In this document: piece by piece, positions 24,862-33,537 of the stretch
Layout: the number at the start of each line of letters is the position of its first letter
Position numbering within the stretch: the stretch's first letter is position 1
Origin: CAZEQD01 sp964514305
GTDB lineage: Bacteria; Acidobacteriota; Aminicenantia; Aminicenantales; Aminicenantaceae
Length of the DNA stretch: 54,571 bases
Direction: 5' to 3'
Assembly (NCBI GenBank): GCA_964514305.1
Contig: CAZEQD010000010.1
Location: 1 to 54,571, forward strand
Notes under the pieces: generated by a model
Seen by the model: only the letters and a program-made list of their open reading frames with translations
Told to the model about the DNA's origin: nothing
Databases searched by the model: none
Position numbers and translations under genes: made by a program

Positions 24862-25644
24862 ATGCGTGAGAGTCTTCGGGATTTTATAAAACAAGGCAGT
24901 GAAGAAGAAAAACTGGCCAATCAAATCGATTTTTCCCGCCTCCCTACCCATGTGGCTGTAATTATGGATGGTAATGGCCGTTGGGCCAAGAAAAGAAGAC
25001 TACCTCGCGTTGAAGGGCATCGAGCTGGAGCTCGATCTGTCCGGGAAGTAGTGGAAACTTGTGCTCGCTTAGGAATTAAATATTTGACTCTTTATGCTTT
25101 TTCTAAAGAAAATTGGAAAAGACCCAAAAAAGAAGTGGCTACTTTATGGAGACTTTTAGAGGATTATTTAAAAAGAGAAGACAGGACTCTGGTCAAGAAT
25201 AAATTCAGATTAATGGTTATCGGCCAAAGAGAACAAATTCCATCTTCAGTGCGCAAAGAGTTAGAAAGAGTAGAAAAACTGACCAGAGATAACCAACAAA
25301 TGACTATAATTCTGGCTCTCAACTATGGAGGAAGAACAGAAATTGTTGACGGAGTTAAGAAAATATTAAAAGAGAAGAACGTGAATATAGACGATTTGGA
25401 TGAAAAAAAATTTTCTCAATATTTATATACAGCTCATTTGCCTGATCCTGATTTATTAATAAGAACCAGTGGTGAATTGCGTGTCTCTAATTTTCTTTTA
25501 TATCAAATTGCCTATTCTGAAATCTGGATTACACCCGAATATTGGCCAGATTTTCGCAGGAAACATATGCTTCAAGCTGTAATTGATTATCAAAAAAGAG
25601 AAAGGAGGTTTGGTGATATTTACCCTCATGATTCGCGGTCTTGA
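24862..25644 (+). CDS. uppS: isoprenyl (undecaprenyl) diphosphate synthase
   Basis: A 260-residue cis-prenyltransferase that makes the C55 carrier lipid for wall and surface polymers. It shows HVAVIMDGNGRWAKKR (about residues 30-45), VEGHRAGA, YLTLYAFSKENWKRP, LALNYGGRTEI and DLLIRTSGELRVSNFLLYQIAYSE. The start at 24862 is the first ATG; no ribosome-binding site precedes it, which fits the leaderless transcript predicted from the promoter. It opens the uppS-cdsA-dxr-rseP-ispG series, a common bacterial order. Confidence 0.96.
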   Translation: MRESLRDFIKQGSEEEKLANQIDFSRLPTHVAVIMDGNGRWAKKRRLPRVEGHRAGARSVREVVETCARLGIKYLTLYAFSKENWKRPKKEVATLWRLLEDYLKREDRTLVKNKFRLMVIGQREQIPSSVRKELERVEKLTRDNQQMTIILALNYGGRTEIVDGVKKILKEKNVNIDDLDEKKFSQYLYTAHLPDPDLLIRTSGELRVSNFLLYQIAYSEIWITPEYWPDFRRKHMLQAVIDYQKRERRFGDIYPHDSRS

Positions 25645-25782
25645 CTAATGCCATTTATTATCAGATAGGAGATAAATAAAAAAAAACAATAAAGCTAAAA
25701 GGTTTTTGCTTCTGACCTAAGACTAAAGACAATTATCGGGAATACTCCTAAAGATGAAAAAAAATATTTATGTATCAAATGA

Positions 25783-25788
25783 TATAAT
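25783..25788 (+). promoter_or_regulatory. possible -10 box for cdsA
   Basis: TATAAT lies 14 bp ahead of the cdsA ATG. No convincing -35 box is at the right distance. The 158-bp gap between uppS and cdsA shows nothing else. Confidence 0.3.
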
Positions 25789-25802
25789 TTAGCCTGTCTC
25801 CA

Positions 25803-26609
25803 ATGAATTTACGTCAAAGATTGCCAATAGCTCTGGTTATGCTGGTAGTGGTCGTGGTTTGTGTCCAATTTTTACCTCTCTTCGGATTTTTTATTGTTTT
25901 AGAGATTTTAATTTTAAGTTCTCTTCTTGAGTTTTATCATCTTTTTGAAAGGAAAAACTTTGATCCTCAAGTGGCTGTAGGCTGTCTAATGGCCCTCATC
26001 ATCGGCTTTTCTTTCTTATTTGATGAAATTTCTGTAGCTTTAGCTTTCTTTCTTTCTCTTTTATTTTTAGGAATTTTTTATGTAATTACTACAAATAAAT
26101 TGGAAAAGCTTTCCTCTTTTCCAAGCTCTATATCCTTAACTTTATTAGGAGCTGTCTATCTTAGTTTTACTCTTAATTATTTTTTTCTGTTAAAAAAAGA
26201 GAAGGGAGCTTTTTACATTTATTTTTTCTTGGCTGTTATTTTTTTAGGAGACACAGGAGCTTATTTTTTTGGCAAACTCTGGGGCAGGAGAAAATTCTTG
26301 CCTATTGCCAGTCCTCGTAAGACGTGGGAAGGCTGCATAGGGGGTCTAATCTTTGCCTGCTTGGGAGCCTTAGCAGCTCAGCAGCTTTTTCTTAGTCAGA
26401 TACTATCCTGGAAAGCCATAGTTTGTGGTCTATTAGTCCATGGAGTTGCTCAAATAAGTGATCCTTTAGAGTCATTATTTAAGAGAGCAGTCGGAGTAAA
26501 AGATTCCTCTCGCATTTTGCTCGGTCATGGAGGCTTTCTGGATAGAGTTGATAGCTTGATTTTGGCTACCCCTTTTTTTTATTACTTGATTCGATATTTT
26601 TGGAAGTAA
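25803..26609 (+). CDS. cdsA: phosphatidate cytidylyltransferase
   Basis: A 268-residue multi-span membrane enzyme that makes CDP-diacylglycerol from phosphatidate and CTP, the branch point for phospholipids. About seven hydrophobic segments are visible. The signature lies in the C-terminal third: GDTGAYFFGKLWGRRKFLPIASPRKTWEG and SDPLESLFKRAVGVKDSSRILLGHGGFLDRVDS. The length is normal. It is followed after 19 bp by dxr. Confidence 0.94.
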   Translation: MNLRQRLPIALVMLVVVVVCVQFLPLFGFFIVLEILILSSLLEFYHLFERKNFDPQVAVGCLMALIIGFSFLFDEISVALAFFLSLLFLGIFYVITTNKLEKLSSFPSSISLTLLGAVYLSFTLNYFFLLKKEKGAFYIYFFLAVIFLGDTGAYFFGKLWGRRKFLPIASPRKTWEGCIGGLIFACLGALAAQQLFLSQILSWKAIVCGLLVHGVAQISDPLESLFKRAVGVKDSSRILLGHGGFLDRVDSLILATPFFYYLIRYFWK

Positions 26610-26628
26610 AATAAAGAATAATTTGATT

Positions 26629-27786
26629 ATGAAAAAAGTAGCTATTCTTGGTTCAACCGGTTCTATAGGCAGAAATGCTCTCCAGGTAATAAATAAGCTT
26701 AGTCATTGCTTTCAAGTGGTTGGCTTGGCTGCTGGTTACAATGTCCAGCTTCTCCTCAAGCAAGTTGAAGCTTTCAGACCAAAAATTGTCTCCTTGAAGG
26801 AGAAAGAGGGAGCTGAGAAGTTCAAATCTCAATGTCCAGATTCTTCGGTTAGAGTTGTTTATGGAGAAGGAGGAGCTGAAGAAGTAGCCAGTTTTGGTAA
26901 GAGCGAGATCGTGGTTTCAGCCATAACTGGAATTAATGGCCTGAAGCCTACTTTGGCTGCTCTTAGAACTGGTAAAAAGGTAGCTTTGGCTAACAAAGAA
27001 TCGATGGTCGTGGCTGGTCCTTTGCTGGAGAAGCTAGCTGGCCAAACTGGAGCCAAAATTGTTCCTGTGGATAGTGAGCATAGTGGAATTTTTCAATGTT
27101 TAGCTAAAGAAAAAAAAGATAACGTAAAAAGAGTAATTCTAACTGCATCAGGAGGTCCCTTTTTCCAAATCTCTTTAGAAGAAATGAAGAAAAAAACTTT
27201 AGAAGAAGCCTTAGCCCATCCCCGCTGGAAAATGGGAGAGAAAGTAACTATAGATTCAGCCACTATGATGAATAAAGGCTTAGAATTAATAGAGGCCCGT
27301 TGGCTTTTTGGCCTTGAACCTTATCAATTAGAAATTTTAATTCATCCTCAAAGTGTTGTTCATTCTATGGTAGAATTAAAAGACGGTTCAATCTTAGCCC
27401 AACTTAGCCCAACTGACATGAAAATTCCTATCCAATTTGCCTTGACCTATCCAGAGAGAGAAGAGGCTCCTCTGCCTTCACTCGATCTTAGTCAGGTAAG
27501 AACTTTAGAATTTTATGAAGTGGACACAGCCAAATTTCCCCTTTTGCTCTTGGCCCGCCAAGCTCTAATCGAAGGAGAAAGTTTGCCTATTGCCCTTAAT
27601 GCTGCTAATGAAGTTGTGGTTAAAGCCTTTTTAGAAAAAAGGATTAAGTTTGTTGAGATTGCTCCTCTTGTAACTCAGATTTTTACAGCTCATCAAAAGG
27701 AGAATATAGGGTGTCTTGAGGATGTGTTTGAGGTTGATAGGAGAGTTAGATCTCTGGCTTGGAAAATTTTAAAACAGAGGAATTAA
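26629..27786 (+). CDS. dxr: 1-deoxy-D-xylulose 5-phosphate reductoisomerase
   Basis: A 385-residue enzyme (also called IspC) that turns DXP into MEP with NADPH in isoprenoid synthesis. It shows GSTGSIGRNAL (7-17), ALANKESMVVAG, PVDSEHSGIFQCL, ASGGPF, HPRWKMGEKVTIDSATMMNKGLE and HPQSVVHSMVE. The ATG at 26629 is chosen over in-frame TTG 26623 because the protein then starts MKKVAILGSTG as expected. No clear ribosome-binding site is visible. rseP starts 2 bp after the stop. Confidence 0.95.
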   Translation: MKKVAILGSTGSIGRNALQVINKLSHCFQVVGLAAGYNVQLLLKQVEAFRPKIVSLKEKEGAEKFKSQCPDSSVRVVYGEGGAEEVASFGKSEIVVSAITGINGLKPTLAALRTGKKVALANKESMVVAGPLLEKLAGQTGAKIVPVDSEHSGIFQCLAKEKKDNVKRVILTASGGPFFQISLEEMKKKTLEEALAHPRWKMGEKVTIDSATMMNKGLELIEARWLFGLEPYQLEILIHPQSVVHSMVELKDGSILAQLSPTDMKIPIQFALTYPEREEAPLPSLDLSQVRTLEFYEVDTAKFPLLLLARQALIEGESLPIALNAANEVVVKAFLEKRIKFVEIAPLVTQIFTAHQKENIGCLEDVFEVDRRVRSLAWKILKQRN

Positions 27787-27787
27787 A

Positions 27788-29119
27788 ATGAGTTCAATAT
27801 TGGGGACAATTGTAGCTTTCGCTATAGTCTTTGGAGTGATTGTTTTTGTTCATGAGTTTGGACATTTTTTCATGGGCAAATTAGTCAGAATGAAGGTTGA
27901 AGTTTTTTCTTGGGGATATGGCAAGAGAATCATTGGCTTTAAAAAAGGAGATACCGATTATAGATTGAGCCTAATACCTATGGGGGGGTATGTAAAGTTT
28001 TCTGGAGAAGAAGCTTTTGATAATAAGGATAAGCTTGAACCCCACGATTTCTTAGCCAAGAAGCGTTGGCAGAGATTTTTAGTCATTCTCATGGGGCCGG
28101 CGATGAACATTTTCCTGGCTGTTATTTTGGTGATGATCATTAACATGATGGGAGTAACTGTTCCTGAATACCAACAGCAACCGCCGGTCATTGGCTGGAT
28201 TGAACCTGGCTCCCCAGCTGCTAAGGCTAACCTAAAAATAAATGATGAAATCCTAAGCATCAATCAAAAAAGAACCAGAACGTGGGCTGATGTGGAGTTG
28301 GCTGTAGGGACAAAACCCAAGCGTAAAATTTCTGTCCAGGTAAAAAGAGGAGAAAAAATCTTAAACTTTGAGCTGATGACTGAGAGCAGGACTGATTATG
28401 AAATGGGTTATGCTGGCTTTTTTGGGAAAATTTTAACTCAAGTAGCTATGGTTTCTCCTCAATCTGCTGCTGAAAAAGGAGGCTTAAAGCCTGGAGACGT
28501 TATATTAGCCATCAATGACCAGCCAGTTTATTATTATCAATTTGTGGACATAATCCAAAAAAATCCAAGAAGGGAGCTTGAATTTCTAGTTGAAAGGCAG
28601 GGAGAAAGACTAACTCTTAAGATAACTCCTCGACTTGAAGGCAAAATTGGCAAATTAGGAATCTTACAAACGCCAAAATCTGTAGTTAAGAAATATGGCT
28701 TTTTGGCATCCATAGGTCAGAGCATTAACCAGAATGTGAAGTTAACTTTTTTAGTGGTGAATTTTGTTAAGGAGCTTATTTCTGGGGAAGCTTCTACTCG
28801 TCAATTGGGGGGACCGATCGAAATCGCCAACTTTTCTTATGCAGCTTTTCGCATGGGCTTTTTAGCAATGTTAAGTTGGATAGCTCTTTTCAGCCTCCAG
28901 TTGGGGATTATTAATTTAATTCCAATCCCTGTCTTGGATGGAGGGCAGATCTTTGTCTTGGCTTTAGAAGGAATTTTCCGCCGAGATTTCAGCCCTAAAG
29001 TAAAACAGATTGTAATCCAGATTGGATTTGCTATTTTTGTTTTTTTAATTGCTTTTGTCATTCTAAACGATATTCAAAAGAGACTTCCCAATGGCTGGGA
29101 AAGTTTTCTACCTTGGTAA
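27788..29119 (+). CDS. rseP: site-2 intramembrane metalloprotease RseP
   Basis: A 443-residue inner-membrane zinc protease. The first helix carries the active site VHEFGHFFMG (21-30). Two PDZ domains follow (PVIGWIEPGSPAAKANLKINDEIL and SPQSAAEKGGLKPGDVILAIN), and the late NPIPV/LDGG-type motif appears as NLIPIPVLDGGQIF. In the family it cleaves membrane-spanning anti-sigma factors and signal peptide remnants. Its grouping with dxr, cdsA and uppS is standard. A heptad array follows the stop immediately. Confidence 0.93.
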   Translation: MSSILGTIVAFAIVFGVIVFVHEFGHFFMGKLVRMKVEVFSWGYGKRIIGFKKGDTDYRLSLIPMGGYVKFSGEEAFDNKDKLEPHDFLAKKRWQRFLVILMGPAMNIFLAVILVMIINMMGVTVPEYQQQPPVIGWIEPGSPAAKANLKINDEILSINQKRTRTWADVELAVGTKPKRKISVQVKRGEKILNFELMTESRTDYEMGYAGFFGKILTQVAMVSPQSAAEKGGLKPGDVILAINDQPVYYYQFVDIIQKNPRRELEFLVERQGERLTLKITPRLEGKIGKLGILQTPKSVVKKYGFLASIGQSINQNVKLTFLVVNFVKELISGEASTRQLGGPIEIANFSYAAFRMGFLAMLSWIALFSLQLGIINLIPIPVLDGGQIFVLALEGIFRRDFSPKVKQIVIQIGFAIFVFLIAFVILNDIQKRLPNGWESFLPW

Positions 29120-29286
29120 AAACGTTGAAACGTGAAAAGTAAAAAGTGAGTAGTAAACAGTTGAAAGTGGGAAAGTAGGAGAAAAAATCGTGAATAGTAA
29201 ATCTTAATTCGTAAATTGAAAATTGAGGTGAGTAGTTTAAGGTTGAAGTTAAGAAAGATGTAGGGCCGGCAGAGTTCAACGGGCCT
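29118..29286 (+). repeat. heptad array plus GTAG-type palindrome after rseP
   Basis: Units such as GTGAAAA, GTAAAAA, GTGAGTA, GTAAACA and GTTGAAA begin at the rseP stop codon and run to about 29250. They are followed at 29260 by GTAGGGCC and a partly decayed complementary arm CGGGCC (29280-29285). The remaining stretch to ispG holds no other recognisable feature. Confidence 0.7.
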
Positions 29287-29376
29287 CCAGCTAGCAGTAG
29301 CATAAAGGCTGGGATATAAAAAAAGGTAAGGTGGGAAAATAAAACCAATGTTAATATGGTTTAAAAATGGACTGAT

Positions 29377-30516
29377 ATGAAGAATAAAAATTCTGTGGTT
29401 AGCCACTACCTTAAATCGGCTGGTTTGCAGATGCCTTTTATTAGGCGGAAAACAAAGCAGATTAAAATTGGGGGAGTAGCTATTGGCGGCCAAGCTCCTA
29501 TTGTTGTTCAATCTATGACTAAAACCGATACCAGAGATAGAAAATCTACCTTGGCTCAAATAAAAAACTTGGAAAGAGTCGGTTGTGAGATTGTTCGCTT
29601 GGCTGTTCCTGATCAAGAAGCGGTCGAGGCTTTAGGCGAGATCAAGAAGAAAAGCAATCTACCGCTTATCGCCGATATTCATTTCGATCATCGATTAGCC
29701 CTTGGGGCCCTGGAAAAAGGGGTGGATGGTCTGCGTCTTAATCCCGGTAATATAGGCTCCAAAATTAAGGTGAAAGAGGTGGTTAGGGCTGCCAAAGAAA
29801 GAGCTGCTCCTATCAGGATTGGAGTCAATGCCGGTTCTCTGGAAAAGGATTTACTCCGTAAATATGGGGAAGTAACTTCAGAAGCAATGGTCGAAAGCGC
29901 TTTAAGGCATGTCCATCTTCTCGAAGATTTAGATTTTCGTTTAATAAAAATATCGCTTAAAGCTTCCGATATTTTTCGAACTTTAAAGGCATATCAACTC
30001 TTGGCTGAGAAAGTAGATTATCCCTTCCACGCTGGTTTAACCGAGGCCGGAGGCTTTATCAGCGGTACAGTCAAATCTTCAGTTGGTTTAGCTTTTCTTT
30101 TAAGTCAAGGTCTGGCTGATACAATTAGAATTTCTCTCACAGCTCCTCCTGAAGAAGAAGTCCGAATTGGCTATCTTATTCTGGCAAGTTTAGGACTTAG
30201 AAGTTGGGGGCCAAATTTTATAAGTTGTCCTGTCTGCGGTCGAACTGAAGTTGATTTTCTCCATATCTCTTCTGAAATTGAGAAACGACTTTCTTATCTG
30301 AAGGAAAATATTAAAATAGCCCTCATGGGATGTATAGTTAATGGTCCAGGCGAGGCAAGGGAGGCTGATATTGGTTTGGTTTTCACTGGAAGATCAGGCG
30401 TTATTTTTAAAGAGGGAAAACTTTATCGGCGACTGCAGCCAGAAGGAATAGTTGATGAATTTGTTGATGAAGTCAATAAGTATGTGAAAGAAAAGTGTGA
30501 AAAGTCTAATGACTAA
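29377..30516 (+). CDS. ispG: 4-hydroxy-3-methylbut-2-enyl diphosphate synthase (flavodoxin/ferredoxin)
   Basis: A 379-residue [4Fe-4S] enzyme of the MEP pathway. It shows GGQAPIVVQSMTKTDT, DIHFDHRLAL, GLRLNPGNIG, VGLAFLLSQGLADTIRISL, the cysteine pair SCPVCGRTEVD and MGCIVNGPGEAREADIG with the third cysteine. The start is uncertain: ATG 29377 adds about 18 residues before MPFIRRKTKQIKIGG, and ATG 29431 would give the family's usual N-terminus. Neither has a strong ribosome-binding site. The larE start overlaps its end. Confidence 0.94.
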   Translation: MKNKNSVVSHYLKSAGLQMPFIRRKTKQIKIGGVAIGGQAPIVVQSMTKTDTRDRKSTLAQIKNLERVGCEIVRLAVPDQEAVEALGEIKKKSNLPLIADIHFDHRLALGALEKGVDGLRLNPGNIGSKIKVKEVVRAAKERAAPIRIGVNAGSLEKDLLRKYGEVTSEAMVESALRHVHLLEDLDFRLIKISLKASDIFRTLKAYQLLAEKVDYPFHAGLTEAGGFISGTVKSSVGLAFLLSQGLADTIRISLTAPPEEEVRIGYLILASLGLRSWGPNFISCPVCGRTEVDFLHISSEIEKRLSYLKENIKIALMGCIVNGPGEAREADIGLVFTGRSGVIFKEGKLYRRLQPEGIVDEFVDEVNKYVKEKCEKSND

Positions 30517-31366
30517 GAAGACAACTAAAGAGATATCTAACTCCACTCTGGCTAAGTATGAAAAATTAAAAGCTCTTCTCCAGAGGATGGAAAAAGTGTT
30601 GATAGCTTTTTCCGGAGGTGTAGACAGTACTTTTCTGTTGAGAGTTGCCCATGAGATTCTTCAGGATGATGTTTTGGCTGTTATTGGCAGCTCAGATATT
30701 TACCCCCAGAGGGAAAAAGGAGAAGCATTGAATTTGGCTCAGGAGATGGGTGTCCGTTGCCTCGTAATTGAAACAAATGAGCTTGACAATCCAAATTTTG
30801 CCGAGAATACTCCTCAGAGATGTTACTACTGTAAAAAAGAACTCTTTTCTCGACTGAAAAAGATTGCCGAAGATGAGAGCATCCCTTATGTTTTGGATGG
30901 ATCCAACTCCGAGGATAGTCAAGATTTTCGGCCGGGATTGCAAGCGGCGGCTGAGCTTGAAGTGAGGTCACCATTAAAAGAGGTTGGGCTTAAAAAAGAA
31001 GAGATAAGGGTACTCTCTAAAAGATTGGGTTTATCTACTTGGAACAAACCAGCTTTTTCCTGCCTTTCTTCCCGCTTTCCTTATTATTCAAAAATTGAAT
31101 CCAAAAGCCTGAAACAGGTGGATAGGGCAGAGGAGTATCTTAGAAATCTTGGGTTTACTCAATTTAGGGTTAGACATTACCAACAGATGGCTCGGATTGA
31201 AATTAGACCAGATGAATTTTCCAAAATTATAAAGCCAGCCATAAGAAATAAAATTATCAAGACATTCAAAAAATTAGGGTATATTTATGTAAATCTTGAT
31301 CTTGAAGGGTATAGATCAGGTAGCATGAATGAGCCGCTGGCGAGGGATGTTAAGCAGAAAGCGTGA
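30509..31366 (+). CDS. larE: LarE-like ATP-dependent sulfur transferase
   Basis: A 285-residue PP-loop enzyme. It has the adenylation motif LIAFSGGVDSTFLLRVA, then RCYYCKKELFSRL and FSCLSSRFPYYSKI, as in LarE, which gives up a cysteine sulfur to build the nickel-pincer cofactor. No larB or larC is in the window. ATG 30509 is preferred to an upstream in-frame GTG at 30497 and overlaps the ispG end by 8 bp. The TGA stop coincides with the first unit of a heptad array. The larger family includes other sulfur-inserting enzymes, so the exact target is open. Confidence 0.85.
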   Translation: MTKKTTKEISNSTLAKYEKLKALLQRMEKVLIAFSGGVDSTFLLRVAHEILQDDVLAVIGSSDIYPQREKGEALNLAQEMGVRCLVIETNELDNPNFAENTPQRCYYCKKELFSRLKKIAEDESIPYVLDGSNSEDSQDFRPGLQAAAELEVRSPLKEVGLKKEEIRVLSKRLGLSTWNKPAFSCLSSRFPYYSKIESKSLKQVDRAEEYLRNLGFTQFRVRHYQQMARIEIRPDEFSKIIKPAIRNKIIKTFKKLGYIYVNLDLEGYRSGSMNEPLARDVKQKA

Positions 31367-31411
31367 ACAGTGAACTGTAAATAGTAAAAAGTGAAAAGTA
31401 AAATGTAAGAC
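31361..31411 (+). repeat. degenerate heptad array at the larE stop
   Basis: CGTGAAC, AGTGAAC, TGTAAAT, AGTAAAA, AGTGAAA, AGTAAAA and TGTAAGA run through and beyond the stop codon (31364-31366) in gene direction. This is one of the clearest 7-bp arrays in the window. Confidence 0.8.
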
Positions 31412-31504
31412 TATACGGTGAAAGGCCTAATGCTCCCCAGTAGGCTGCTAATAAATAAAACCTCCTAACCTGTACATAAGGTTAAAGCAGGGAGTAAAAA
31501 GTTT

Positions 31505-31576
31505 ATGGCTGAAAGTTTAAAGAAGAAAGTAATAAGAATAGAAGATTACTCTCATAAGCCGAGCGTTAAACGATAA
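31505..31576 (+). CDS. possible 23-residue basic peptide
   Basis: A short frame, MAESLKKKVIRIEDYSHKPS plus three residues, with AGGGAG 10 bp ahead of the ATG. Just upstream TAACCT (31466-31471) pairs with AGGTTA (31479-31484). It lies in the 260-bp gap between larE and the hydroxyacid dehydrogenase, which otherwise holds only the heptad array. I do not recognise it, and it may be chance. Confidence 0.2.
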   Translation: MAESLKKKVIRIEDYSHKPSVKR

Positions 31577-31626
31577 GAATTTAAGTTAAAATAAAAACAC
31601 AAAGCCAATTTGCTTTTTAATACGCC

Positions 31627-32586
31627 CTACCAGACTAAATTATCCGGCCTTTTTCCTTGTAAAGCTTGGACTAAATTGCGGGCGGCGATGGTAGCCATTT
31701 TGAGGCGAGTTTCATAGGTGGCACTTCCTATATGAGGCAGAAGGACAACATTATCTAAATTAAGAAGTTTTTCCTGAATGATTGGTTCTCTTTCGTAAAC
31801 ATCCAGGCCTGCACCCCAGATTCTTTTTTTTTGGAGAGAATCTGCCAGAGCCTCTTCATCCACGATCGGTCCTCTGGCCGCGTTAATCAGAATAGCTTCT
31901 TTTTTCATCAGGTTTATTTCTTCCTGAGATATTAAGTGCTGAGTTTGAGGTGTAAGAGGGGTATGGATGGTTATGATGTCTGAGGTGGCTAGAAGTTCAT
32001 TTAGTTTAAGGAAGGAGGCTTTATAATATGATTCTTCTGAAGGCGGTAAGCGTCGAGGATCAAAATAGAAAGTTTTCATTTTAAAGGCCTGAGCTCTTAA
32101 AGCCACAGCCCGGCCGATTCTACCCATGCCTATAATACCCAGTTGCTTACCACTAATTTCTTTACCCAGAAAAAGATCAATCTCCCACCCTTTAAATTTC
32201 TTTTCTCTGACGAACCTGTCAGCTTGGGGAATTCTCCGGGCTACAGCCAGGATAAGGGCCCAAGTGAGATCTGCCGTGGTTTCTGTTAAGACTCCAGGAG
32301 TGTTGGTAACTAAAATTCCTTTTTGGCGAGCATAGTCTACATCGATGTTGTTATAGCCAACGGCACAGTTAGCAATTATCTTCAGGGATGGGGCAGCATC
32401 CATAACCTCTCTATCGATGGGATCCACCAGAAGGGGTAGAAGTCCTTGTTTGTTCTTAATTTTTTCTATAATTTCTTGTTTGCTTAGCTGGCGGTGAAAA
32501 GCTGCAATTTCGTAATCTGTGTATTTTTTTAAATATTCTAAGGCCTCGGATAATAATTGATGGGTAATTAAGATTTTGGGCTTCAT
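31627..32586 (-). CDS. D-2-hydroxyacid dehydrogenase (glyoxylate/hydroxypyruvate reductase type)
   Basis: A 319-residue NAD(P)-dependent enzyme. The nucleotide-binding motif is GIIGMGRIGRAVALRAQAF. The catalytic arginine lies in NAARGPIVDEEAL, the glutamate in DVYEREP and the histidine in LLPHIGSAT. The likeness is to glyoxylate and hydroxypyruvate reductases rather than phosphoglycerate dehydrogenase, because there is no ACT or extra C-terminal domain. ATG 32586 is used, since the frame extends upstream only by a TTG. It lies 17 bp after the phosphorylase gene. Confidence 0.88.
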   Translation of the reverse strand: MKPKILITHQLLSEALEYLKKYTDYEIAAFHRQLSKQEIIEKIKNKQGLLPLLVDPIDREVMDAAPSLKIIANCAVGYNNIDVDYARQKGILVTNTPGVLTETTADLTWALILAVARRIPQADRFVREKKFKGWEIDLFLGKEISGKQLGIIGMGRIGRAVALRAQAFKMKTFYFDPRRLPPSEESYYKASFLKLNELLATSDIITIHTPLTPQTQHLISQEEINLMKKEAILINAARGPIVDEEALADSLQKKRIWGAGLDVYEREPIIQEKLLNLDNVVLLPHIGSATYETRLKMATIAARNLVQALQGKRPDNLVW

Positions 32587-32603
32587 GACCAACGCCTCTT
32601 CCC

Positions 32604-33317
32604 CTAATTTTCTGATTGAATAAAAGGTATAAAATATTCTTTTATTTTTTTATCTAACCTCAAAGAGGTGAATTTATGTTTCCATTTCTTGGAAAATAGT
32701 TCATCGCTTATAATCATCAAAGCTGCTGCTTGGACACCATAAAATTCAGATAAAGCTAAGACAGCAGAGGTTTCCATATCTACTAAATCAATTTTATTTT
32801 TTTGTTTAGCAGCCAACCAAGATTTTGTTTCTCTGTAAGGAGCATCAGTGGAGACAATGGTTCCTAGCTTGAAAGGCAAATTTTTTTTGATTAGGTTTTG
32901 TTCAATTTCTCTGATTAAAAAGGGAGAAGAGTGGAAAAAGCGCCGGCTAGGAAAGTAATGAGAGGAAGTGCCTTCTTCTGATAGGGCTTTATTAATAATA
33001 ACTGCTCCTAAGGACTTATAAGCTGGATTAAGAGATCCGCAAAAACCAAGGACTATTATTTTTGTAGTTCCAGAGGCAAGGAGTGGTTCTAGCAACAGGA
33101 TGGCAGCTGAAGCACCTACAGCTTGAAAAGCTACAATCTTGTCCTTGAGAAAAAAAAGTCGACCAAAGCCAAGATTTATTTCTTTCTTATTGATTTTTTT
33201 AAGATAATTAAAAATAGTTTTTCGCCGGGAATCACAAGGAATAAAAATAGCTTTTTTTCTTTTAAAGTATCTTAAGCGCTTGGGTTTTAAAAGAAGATCG
33301 TCATCAGCTCTTTTCAT
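32604..33317 (-). CDS. nucleoside phosphorylase family protein
   Basis: A 237-residue protein of the PNP/UDP phosphorylase superfamily. It shows GASAAILLLEPLLASGTTKIIVLGFCGSL, VSTDAPYRET and VDMETSAVLALSEFYGVQAAALMIISDEL, with the ME motif that binds the ribose. It would release a free base from a nucleoside, but the base preference is not clear. ATG 33317 is preferred to TTG 33335. No ribosome-binding site is visible. It is divergent from the ParB-like gene. Confidence 0.82.
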   Translation of the reverse strand: MKRADDDLLLKPKRLRYFKRKKAIFIPCDSRRKTIFNYLKKINKKEINLGFGRLFFLKDKIVAFQAVGASAAILLLEPLLASGTTKIIVLGFCGSLNPAYKSLGAVIINKALSEEGTSSHYFPSRRFFHSSPFLIREIEQNLIKKNLPFKLGTIVSTDAPYRETKSWLAAKQKNKIDLVDMETSAVLALSEFYGVQAAALMIISDELFSKKWKHKFTSLRLDKKIKEYFIPFIQSEN

Positions 33318-33374
33318 TTTAATCTGGGAGGTCAAAGATACCAGAATAGAGGTTAAAAATAAAGATTCTTTATT

Positions 33375-33406
33375 TTATAAACTTAAATTAGTCCTTATAA
33401 ACTTAA
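33375..33406. repeat. 12-bp direct repeat in a divergent promoter region
   Basis: TTATAAACTTAA occurs at 33375-33386 and again at 33395-33406, 20 bp apart, about two helical turns. Two copies on one face of the DNA could be operator half-sites. The region is AT-rich, so chance is possible. Confidence 0.35.
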
Positions 33407-33537
33407 CTAAGTATTTCCTGACGGATTTAAATTAATTTGGGCTTCGGCTGGATGGCAATCGACTTGACCCAATAAGAATGCTTCCTTTAGCTTAAGCTTG
33501 CTGGACTAAATGGATAGGTTAACTTAAAATAATAAAT

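Noticed and set aside
29058..29616. Minus-strand frames over the rseP-ispG gap
   Set aside because: They run through the heptad array and the ispG start, and the translations show no domain; they arise because the repeats have few stops on that strand.
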